Origin: an uncultured Chlamydiaceae bacterium | Lineage (GTDB): Bacteria; Chlamydiota; Chlamydiia; Chlamydiales; Parachlamydiaceae | Length of the DNA stretch: 11,299 nt | Assembly (NCBI GenBank): GCA_945957185.1 | Contig: CAMFKA010000050.1 | Span: 1 to 11,299, forward strand | Reading direction: 5' to 3' | Shown here: positions 1-5,737 of the stretch, in pieces | Numbering within the stretch: position 1 is the first letter of the stretch | Layout: every line of letters begins with the position of its first letter | Notes under the pieces: model-generated | The model's database searches: none | The model's input: the letters and a program-made list of their open reading frames with translations, nothing else | What the model was told of the DNA's origin: nothing | Position numbers and translations under genes: made by a program

Positions 1-380
1 GCTCCTAGTAGTGCGGAAATGATCGTTTGGGAGTCGTCTGTCACCGGAAACATTCTTCCGTCGTCTTCTACCTTTAATTTAACACCACGGCTTTCAAACC
101 ATGCGATGGTGTCTTTGGGTTGGAATGTGGAGAACGGTCCACGCAGCTCTCTGGAGCCTCGGGGGTAGAATTTTATCAATTCGGAGGGGTCGAAGCAGGC
201 GTGAGTAACGTTACAGCGTCCTCCGCCCGAAATTTTGACTTTACTCAGCACTTGACGTGACTTTTCCAGCAGAACGACACGGGTGTGGGGAGATGTTTCA
301 GCACAGGTGATCGCAGCGAAAAATCCCGCAGCGCCTCCGCCGATGATGGCTACAGTGTGTTTAGTTGGCGTCGTTGTCAT
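1..380 (-). CDS. HI0933-family FAD-dependent oxidoreductase, N-terminal part (runs off the window)
   Basis: My own reverse translation from the ATG at 378-380 gives an open frame to base 1, about 126 residues of what is normally a protein of about 400. Residues 9-20 hold a Rossmann FAD-binding fingerprint (VAIIGGGAAGFF). A glutamate-lysine (LLEK) follows at about residues 37-40, then the family hallmark SGGGRCNVT at about residues 51-59. Together these indicate the HI0933/BaiN/YhiN group of flavoproteins, whose physiological substrate is mostly unknown. The start codon overlaps the stop of the upstream LRR gene in an ATGA, which suggests translational coupling and a shared transcript. The family call is secure; the function within the family is not. 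The C-terminal two thirds lie outside the window, so nothing can be said about completeness. Confidence 0.88.
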   Translation of the reverse strand, partial: MTTTPTKHTVAIIGGGAAGFFAAITCAETSPHTRVVLLEKSRQVLSKVKISGGGRCNVTHACFDPSELIKFYPRGSRELRGPFSTFQPKDTIAWFESRGVKLKVEDDGRMFPVTDDSQTIISALLG

Positions 381-1561
381 GGATCTATTGCATCGTTAAG
401 AGTGAGACTTTTCATTGCCTCGATATGGCAGTTTCGCACCAACAAGCCGTAAGCATTAACGGAAAGTTTTTCTAAGTGAAATTCAATGAGAGTCCAGTTC
501 TGTGCCAACTTTAGTTCTAGCCAAGGCATGTGGATGGTGTCGATGCCATTATTTGCGATGTTTAATGTTTTTAATGATACACGGGGAAGCGATTCTATAA
601 GGTACGTCGCATCGCGAAGCGATAACCCTGAGTTATTCAGCGACAATTCAGTAAGAGTGGTGTTGACTTTTAGCGAGTCGCTAAGCACTTGAATGCTTCC
701 TTTTGAAAATTCATTGTTATCTAAACGCAACACTTTCAAAGTAGAGTTAGAGCACAATGCGCTTCCGATGGCGTTTGCAATCTTGTGACAGCAGGTTTGA
801 GAGATGTCAAGCTGTGTTAATGTGGTGTTGCTAATAAGAGTTTTTGTTAGCAAGGGGCTTGAGTCCGGGTGTAGGCTGCAATTAACTAACGAAAGGCGTT
901 GTAGAAGGGTGTTGACTTCGACAGCGTGAAAGAAGGGCGCCGGGTCCACTTCGGAGAGGTTTAACCCATGCACAGATAGCTGTGTGATAACGGGATCCTT
1001 TAAGATCACGCGAGTGAGGGAATATGCAATCTGGTTCGGATCTTGAGGTTCGTTGCCGTTTATGCGACACGCGTAGAGGTGAGGATTCGCTTCGACATCA
1101 ACATCAAAAAATAGGGGAGTGGTAGTGTCTGTCCGAAAGCCTCGCTGACGGAAATGAGAAAGGATCTCCCTCGCTAGATCGAGGTCATGGAGAACTCCAA
1201 ACTTTAAAACTTGAAGAGCGGTGTCCTCATCACAATTGAAAGTGTAATCGTCTTTTTTAATTGCCAGATGGCGAAGAACACGAGAAAAAAGAGCGTTGGA
1301 TATTTCTGTATTTTCGATGAGTGCGAGAGCATCGAAAGGGGTGTAGTTAGGATCTTCTAGTATCGTTGTGATCTGAGTAATGATTCTGTTTAAAGCACGA
1401 GTGTTTACAACGCTAGTTCTTGCAGACGAGTTTGGGAAGGAGTCGTCATCCTGAAAAAGACATCTGCTTGACGAGTAGGGCAACGATTCCTTGCCGTTAC
1501 GTTGCCGTTTAGGTGGAATTTCATCGGACGTTGCGGACCGTAGTCTATCGATGGAGCTCAT
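377..1561 (-). CDS. Leucine-rich-repeat protein, ribonuclease-inhibitor type; candidate secreted effector
   Basis: This 394-residue protein has no signal peptide or membrane segment. Residues 1-55 are Ser/Arg rich, with a basic stretch PPKRQRNGK at 16-24 that resembles a nuclear localisation signal. Residues 56-190 are mainly helical in character and match no domain I recognise. From about 193 to 370 there are six to seven LRRs of about 28 residues, with register TTLTQLDIS, STLKVLRLDNN, TTLTELSLNN, SLKTLNIANN and helices ending in SN or VN. This is the ribonuclease-inhibitor/NLR type of LRR usual in eukaryotes. Such proteins in intracellular bacteria often act on host proteins, but secretion here is inference only. 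The start is supported by AGGGA about 6 bases upstream. The gene follows def by 46 bp and overlaps the next flavoprotein gene by 4 bp. Confidence 0.85.
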   Translation of the reverse strand: MSSIDRLRSATSDEIPPKRQRNGKESLPYSSSRCLFQDDDSFPNSSARTSVVNTRALNRIITQITTILEDPNYTPFDALALIENTEISNALFSRVLRHLAIKKDDYTFNCDEDTALQVLKFGVLHDLDLAREILSHFRQRGFRTDTTTPLFFDVDVEANPHLYACRINGNEPQDPNQIAYSLTRVILKDPVITQLSVHGLNLSEVDPAPFFHAVEVNTLLQRLSLVNCSLHPDSSPLLTKTLISNTTLTQLDISQTCCHKIANAIGSALCSNSTLKVLRLDNNEFSKGSIQVLSDSLKVNTTLTELSLNNSGLSLRDATYLIESLPRVSLKTLNIANNGIDTIHMPWLELKLAQNWTLIEFHLEKLSVNAYGLLVRNCHIEAMKSLTLNDAIDP

Positions 1562-1563
1562 AG

Positions 1564-1590
1564 CATTCCCTTTTTGTTAAGGGGGGAATG
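1564..1590 (-). promoter_or_regulatory. Hairpin covering the Shine-Dalgarno of the LRR gene
   Basis: In the minus-strand RNA, CATTCCC (1584-1590) pairs perfectly with GGGAATG (1564-1570) across a 13-base loop. The right arm contains the GGGA ribosome binding sequence and ends two bases before the LRR start codon. No U-tract follows, so it is not a typical terminator. It could lower translation of the LRR gene relative to def. The pairing is seen directly; regulation is inferred. Confidence 0.5.
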
Positions 1591-1607
1591 GTAGCAAATC
1601 GGACGAT

Positions 1608-2141
1608 TCATGACAACTTGCTGCTCTTTTTTTTGAGGTCTCTCAACTTGTGCTCGATCTGTTTTTTTTCGGATGCAGAGAGCCTGTCAATGAACAACAC
1701 GCCATTGATGTGGTCATTTTCATGGAGAACGATGTGCGCTTCAAAATCGGTGAATTCTTTTGTAAAGAGCTCTCCCTTTTCATTCATCGCTTGGACGAGA
1801 ATGCGCTGAGGTCTCTTGACGTCGCCGTAGATTTTAGGGATAGATAAACAACCTTCCGATTCGGTGGTGGTTTCTTCGCTTTTTTCCAAAATTTTGGGGT
1901 TGATGAACACTTGCACTTCACCGGGGTGCCATTTCCCTTCCTCGTCTTGATGGTAAGGGCAAATGACAAACAACGCTTTGTCGGCGTGGACTTGCGGAGC
2001 AGCAATGCCTAGCCCTTTTTGGGAGTGCATGGTCTCTATCATGTCGTGAATAAGAGTTTGTATTTCGGGAGTGATCTCTTCCACTTGCGCACATTTTTTA
2101 CGCAAGATCGAATCACCGTAATAAGCTAATTTTAAAATCAT
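1608..2141 (-). CDS. def: Peptide deformylase
   Basis: This 177-residue cytosolic metalloenzyme removes the formyl group from the N-terminal methionine of nascent proteins. All three family motifs are present: GLGIAAPQ at 43-50, EGCLS at 96-100 (the Cys is a metal ligand) and HENDH at 140-144 (two His ligands and the catalytic Glu141). The length is normal for the family. The C-terminus (residues 158-177) is a Lys-rich helix, as in many deformylases. The gene begins 9 bp after the hemW stop and precedes the LRR gene by 46 bp, so it is probably co-transcribed with them. The usual partner fmt is not adjacent. Confidence 0.97.
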   Translation of the reverse strand: MILKLAYYGDSILRKKCAQVEEITPEIQTLIHDMIETMHSQKGLGIAAPQVHADKALFVICPYHQDEEGKWHPGEVQVFINPKILEKSEETTTESEGCLSIPKIYGDVKRPQRILVQAMNEKGELFTKEFTDFEAHIVLHENDHINGVLFIDRLSASEKKQIEHKLRDLKKKSSKLS

Positions 2142-2150
2142 ATTTTCACT

Positions 2151-3281
2151 CTAAATTATCTCTGCAGCCAATTCATCATAGAACAATCTCCCTTTTTTTG
2201 TCAGCCGGTAACTGCCGTCAACTTTTTCAAGAAAAGGGGTGCTGCGTTGCGTTAAGGGTTCTAAGACGGCACGCAATGGAGCGGTGAGGAGAGGGTCGGT
2301 TTCCGGAATTCCTTGAATCAGTCTAAGACGTATGGCGATAAGCTCCCTTGCCGATGCTTCGTCGCCTAATTTTTCGGAAAAATCGACCGGCGACACTCCG
2401 GATCGAAGTTTTTCTAAATACCTGCCCAAGTGGGCGATATTGCGGAACCTCTCGCCGTTCCAATAGCTGAATGCGGAGGGTCCCATTCCGATGAATTGCC
2501 TGCCTGTCCAGTAGCCTGAATTGTGCCTAGAATGGTGCCCGGGCTTTGCGAAAGCAGAAATTTCGTACCGTTGCAGGCCGGATTGCTCGATGATCTCTTC
2601 GGCTGCTTGCAGCATTTTAAGGCTCTCTTCCTGTTCGGGGAGCTCTTTTTCCAGTTCGTCCCGATATTTAAAAAAGACGGTGTGAGGTTCGATGGTAAGG
2701 TTGTAGAGGGATAAGTGAGTGATCGGTAAACGCACAGCCGTTTGTAGGGTGTGTACCCACGTGTCAAGGCTTTGCCCAGGCAAGTCGTACATGAGGTCGA
2801 TGGAGATATTGGAAATGCCTGCGTCAAAGGTGTCTTGGACAGCGCGAGTGGCGGTGTCCGGAGAGTGTAGTCTTCCTAATTTTCCCAAAAGTGTAGGGTT
2901 TAGGGTTTGTATGCCGATGCTGACGCGGTTGATCCCGGCGGCGGCGAAAGCTTTCATCGCTTCTGGTGTGATGTTCTCCGGATTGGCTTCCAAAGTGATT
3001 TCTGCGTCGGAAGGAGGGGCGATGGTTTGGATGAGGGAGGCGATCTTTTCGGGTCCCAAAAGGAAAGGGGTTCCCCCTCCAAAGTAGAGGCTGACGAGAT
3101 TTTTGTTGGCAAAAAGAGGTTTGGTGCGCTCCCATTCTAACGCGAGCCCCTCCATCAGCTGATTTTTAAACAGCTCTTTATCGGGCAGAACGTAAAAGTG
3201 GCAGTAGTGGCATTTGCGAGTGCAAAAAGGGATGTGAATATAAAGGCTAACATCCTTGTCCAGCCTTTCTGTAGGGATCAC
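2151..3281 (-). CDS. hemW: HemW-type radical SAM protein (heme chaperone; formerly annotated coproporphyrinogen III oxidase-like)
   Basis: The radical SAM cluster motif is CTRKCHYCHF, with Cys at 20, 24 and 27 in the numbering used here. Glycine-rich GGGTP follows at 68-72, LEANPE at about 98-103, and the HemW/HemN C-terminal signature HNSGYW at 253-258 followed by a GMGPSAFS block. The position after the third Cys that is Cys in true HemN is Phe here, which fits HemW, a protein that binds and delivers heme rather than oxidising coproporphyrinogen. I chose the GTG at 3279-3281, giving 376 residues, close to the usual HemW length. It starts 7 bp after the stop of the upstream gene and 13 residues before the conserved LYIHIPF. 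No clear ribosome site precedes it, so coupling to the upstream gene is likely. The frame stays open to an ATG at 3401, which would overlap the upstream gene by 113 bp and add about 40 low-complexity residues. Family certain, start uncertain. Confidence 0.92.
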   Translation of the reverse strand: MIPTERLDKDVSLYIHIPFCTRKCHYCHFYVLPDKELFKNQLMEGLALEWERTKPLFANKNLVSLYFGGGTPFLLGPEKIASLIQTIAPPSDAEITLEANPENITPEAMKAFAAAGINRVSIGIQTLNPTLLGKLGRLHSPDTATRAVQDTFDAGISNISIDLMYDLPGQSLDTWVHTLQTAVRLPITHLSLYNLTIEPHTVFFKYRDELEKELPEQEESLKMLQAAEEIIEQSGLQRYEISAFAKPGHHSRHNSGYWTGRQFIGMGPSAFSYWNGERFRNIAHLGRYLEKLRSGVSPVDFSEKLGDEASARELIAIRLRLIQGIPETDPLLTAPLRAVLEPLTQRSTPFLEKVDGSYRLTKKGRLFYDELAAEII

Positions 3282-3288
3282 GATAAGG

Positions 3289-3765
3289 TTACCAGTCGTC
3301 GGCGTCAGGATCGACGATGCCGCCTCTTTTCCAGCGGTTTTTGTCGCTGAAGTAGGACTCTTCCTCTTCATCTTCGTCGCTATCGGATTCGTCGTCATCA
3401 TCGTCTCTCTCTTCGATGACGGAGGAATCGGAAGATCCCCCTTCAGAATCCATATCGAAATGGGAGTCGCCGATGCTGCCGGCGGTGTCGGGCATGTCGA
3501 TGTCGGGGATAGTAGGCATTTCGGTGTAACGGCTTCCTGCAGCTGGGCGTTTTGGAGCTACGAATTCGTCCACATCACCACTTTCTTTTAGGAATTGAAG
3601 CCTTTCTTTCTCTTCATCGATTTTGGATTTAATTTGAATGATTTCATCTTTGTGTTTTTCGATGTCTTTTTTAGGAACGAGTCCGAGCTTGAGCCATTGC
3701 TCTAAGTCTTGTAACTCGACTTCTAATTTCTTTAGTCTTTCACTCTTAATGTTTCTCATTTCCAT
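3289..3765 (-). CDS. Small coiled-coil protein with an acidic Asp/Glu/Ser tail, unknown function
   Basis: This protein has 158 residues. Residues 5-62 are highly charged with heptad-like hydrophobics (LKKLEVELQDLEQWLKLG, IIQIKSKIDEEKERLQFL), suggesting a coiled coil. Residues 75-100 are Pro/Met/Ile linker-like. Residues 104-138 are a nearly continuous acidic/serine run with DDDDDESDSDEDEEEE at 121-136. The end, WKRGGIVDPDADDW, is a short basic-then-acidic tail. There is no signal peptide. The gene lies between ccsA (38 bp) and hemW (about 7 bp). From memory, Chlamydia carries a comparable short hypothetical gene next to its hemN/hemW homologue, so this may be a phylum-restricted conserved pair, but I could not check that. 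Met1 and Met3 are both possible starts; ACAGG precedes Met1. Acidic tails occur in nucleic-acid mimics, chaperones and RNA-polymerase-associated proteins, but nothing here identifies one of these. Confidence 0.85.
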   Translation of the reverse strand: MEMRNIKSERLKKLEVELQDLEQWLKLGLVPKKDIEKHKDEIIQIKSKIDEEKERLQFLKESGDVDEFVAPKRPAAGSRYTEMPTIPDIDMPDTAGSIGDSHFDMDSEGGSSDSSVIEERDDDDDESDSDEDEEEESYFSDKNRWKRGGIVDPDADDW

Positions 3766-3803
3766 CCTGTCTGGTAAATATCTATATTTTTAATAGATTG
3801 CGA

Positions 3804-5117
3804 TTAATTTTGCAAGAGGCTTTTCTTGTTTTTTTGCATAACCCAAAGAAGAAAAGCTGCTTCTGACGCTACATAGAGGTAGTACCAGCCTTCCCCTCCA
3901 TTGCCAAAGCCATAACTGTGCAGTCCTGTCCCTAAAATGTAGTTGACGCCATACCAAGTGAAGGAAACAGCAATGAGCCCAACGATCGCTCCAATGGCAA
4001 CTCCCCGGGTCCCAATTTTTCCAAATCGATAAGCGTGAATGAGTAACAGAAAAACGCAGCTGGAAATGAAAGCCCACGACTCTTTCGGATCCCAATCCCA
4101 AAAGCGCCCCCAACTCTGAGCAGCCCAAATTCCTCCAAGAATTGTACCGCCAATGAGAGCGACAGTCCCAAGGTAGAGAAGTGGGACGAGAGGGGAAGCG
4201 GGGATTTGCTTCGGGCGCCGGATCAGTTCGACGTGGGCGAGGATTCCGGCCAAAATAAAAATTCCGTAGCTGCCCACGACGAGAAGAACGTGAATAAGAA
4301 GCCAAAATTGCGAATCAAGAACGGCTTGAACATTTTCCATTTTTTCGTTTAGCCCGGTGACTTTCAGCAAAATCATCAAGACAATTGCCGCTAAAGCCCC
4401 GCAAATCAGCAAGATGTTGTGGTTTTTTTTGCGGTCGAACAAAAGGCTAAGAGCGACAGAAATCCACGGAACATAGATGACAGTTTCGAACATGTTCGAA
4501 ACTGGTGGGCGCCCCAAGATGTAAGTTCTCAGAACCAGGATGGCAGTGTGCAGCAGAAATCCCGCCGCAATAAGCGGACGGCCGGCGCGGGGGAAGAAGA
4601 GGAGCGCGATGACACCGGCGCAGTAAAAAAATAGTGTAACAGGGATTAAAGGAGCGGTTAAATACAACGATTCGGCCTTTAATTGCCAAACTGTCGGATA
4701 ATGCAACGATTTTCCGGCAGCTTTCAAATAAGGCGTTCCTGCAATTTCAGGGTAGTGGTCCCCCAAAATTTGCAATAGCAAAGGGATGTCGCCTTTTTTG
4801 TAGGCGGCAGTGAGCTCTTGATAAACATCTCCCTTGTAAGGAGTGAAGTCGGGAAGCCCGGCGCCCAAAGCGTCGACAGACACCCAGATCCCTTGGGGGA
4901 ATCGAGTGGGAATGAGTTTCGGTCCGGGGATTCGTTGCAGCTGTTCGGAGAGGGGAAGTCCGGATTGAAGAGGGGGTGGGGGAGTCAGCACAATTTCGGA
5001 AGAAGTGACCGAAAGAGGCCGGAATCTTCCGTCTTGCAACTGCGGAATCCAGTCGGAACCCGAGGCGTGTAAAAAATTGATTGCAAAAATTAAGATGAAA
5101 AACAAGGATGAATTCAT
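3804..5117 (-). CDS. ccsA: Cytochrome c assembly protein CcsA/ResC type (system II heme export and ligation)
   Basis: This 437-residue membrane protein has an N-terminal hydrophobic segment (about 3-18), a hydrophilic region (about 20-150) and then about eight hydrophobic helices. The tryptophan-rich heme-binding WWD motif is WAAQSWGRFWDWDPKESW at 331-348. Conserved histidines are visible at H190 (with RTYILGRPPVSNMFE downstream, a CcsA signature), H276 and H400 (GLHSYGF). It probably moves heme across the inner membrane and attaches it to apocytochrome c with a ResB/CcsB partner that is not in this window. The start of the hydrophilic region (IPQLQDGRFRPLSVTSSEIV) resembles a short segment that precedes CcsA in several other phyla. 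The protein is therefore longer than simple CcsA of about 320 residues. It heads the minus-strand block, and the ribosome site is weak (GGGAG about 13 bases upstream). Confidence 0.93.
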   Translation of the reverse strand: MNSSLFFILIFAINFLHASGSDWIPQLQDGRFRPLSVTSSEIVLTPPPPLQSGLPLSEQLQRIPGPKLIPTRFPQGIWVSVDALGAGLPDFTPYKGDVYQELTAAYKKGDIPLLLQILGDHYPEIAGTPYLKAAGKSLHYPTVWQLKAESLYLTAPLIPVTLFFYCAGVIALLFFPRAGRPLIAAGFLLHTAILVLRTYILGRPPVSNMFETVIYVPWISVALSLLFDRKKNHNILLICGALAAIVLMILLKVTGLNEKMENVQAVLDSQFWLLIHVLLVVGSYGIFILAGILAHVELIRRPKQIPASPLVPLLYLGTVALIGGTILGGIWAAQSWGRFWDWDPKESWAFISSCVFLLLIHAYRFGKIGTRGVAIGAIVGLIAVSFTWYGVNYILGTGLHSYGFGNGGEGWYYLYVASEAAFLLWVMQKNKKSLLQN

Positions 5118-5129
5118 AGTCGAACGAAG

Positions 5130-5157
5130 CTCCCGGGTGCTTACTTGTTCACGGGAG
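5130..5157. promoter_or_regulatory. Inverted repeat between ccsA and sodC, operator candidate
   Basis: CTCCCG (5130-5135) and CGGGAG (5152-5157) are perfect complements, with an additional TG/CA pair inside after a GG bulge. The right arm falls in the spacer of the candidate sodC promoter, and the whole repeat would lie in or near the ccsA leader. It could be a regulator site or a leader hairpin. No U-tract supports a terminator. Confidence 0.35.
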
Positions 5158-5175
5158 TATACGAAAATCTATAAT
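5145..5175 (+). promoter_or_regulatory. Candidate sigma66/sigma70 promoter of sodC
   Basis: A perfect -10 box TATAAT lies at 5170-5175. A weak -35 TTGTTC lies at 5145-5150 with a 19-base spacer, longer than ideal. The predicted start near 5182 gives a very short leader with the ribosome site at 5186-5192. Confidence 0.5.
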
Positions 5176-5197
5176 TTATGAGTAGGGAGGGGTTGAA

Positions 5198-5737
5198 ATG
5201 GTCACTAAAAATTTTCTTTTAACTGCGGCATTGACTCTAATGCTTGGATCCGTTTTTGCGGAAGAGGCTGTAGAAACTCCTCCAAAACCTAATCTCACAA
5301 AGCGTGCAAACTGCGTGCTACACCCGACAAAAGGAAATAAAGTGGAAGGGATCGTCTCGTTTACGAAAGTGGAAGGGGGCGTTAAAATCGTTGCAGAAGT
5401 GCACAACCTGACTCCCGGTTCCCACGGTTTCCATATCCACGAATTTGGAGATTGCAGCTCGCCGGATGGGATGTCTGCGGGCGGACATTTTAATCCTAAA
5501 GGCACCAAGCATGGCGCTCCCGATGGAGCCGAGAGACATGCAGGTGACCTAGGGAATTTAGTTGCCGACGATGAAGGCGTTGCCCACTACGAACGCGTGG
5601 ATAACGTGATTCAGTTAGACGGCCCCGACACAATTGTAGGACGTTCTGTTGTGGTTCACTCCAATGCGGATGACTTTCAGACTCAACCGACAGGGAATGC
5701 CGGCGGCAGAGTGGCTTGCGGAGTCATCGAACACTGA
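5198..5737 (+). CDS. sodC: Periplasmic Cu/Zn superoxide dismutase
   Basis: This 179-residue protein has a typical signal peptide (residues 1-21, cleaved after SVFA). It dismutates superoxide outside the cytoplasm. The catalytic set is complete: Cu ligands H79 and H81 (GFHIHEFGDC), bridging H97 (GGHFNP), Zn ligands H105, H114 and D117 (GDLGN), Cu ligand H154 (VVVHSNADDF), disulfide C86-C174 and the substrate-guiding Arg171 (GGRVACGVI). A strong ribosome site, AGGGAGGGG, sits 5 bases before the ATG. It is divergent from ccsA. Its last 55 bases overlap the 3' end of miaB on the opposite strand. In an intracellular bacterium it would protect the envelope from host oxidants. I see no frameshift or missing ligand. 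Confidence 0.97.
   Translation: MVTKNFLLTAALTLMLGSVFAEEAVETPPKPNLTKRANCVLHPTKGNKVEGIVSFTKVEGGVKIVAEVHNLTPGSHGFHIHEFGDCSSPDGMSAGGHFNPKGTKHGAPDGAERHAGDLGNLVADDEGVAHYERVDNVIQLDGPDTIVGRSVVVHSNADDFQTQPTGNAGGRVACGVIEH

Noticed and set aside
2719..3087. 122-residue open frame on the plus strand
   Set aside because: It is antisense to hemW, has no independent features and is a shadow of hemW codon structure.
3282..3401. N-terminal extension of HemW to the ATG at 3401
   Set aside because: It overlaps the acidic protein by 113 bp, encodes low-complexity residues absent from the usual family start, and makes the protein longer than typical.
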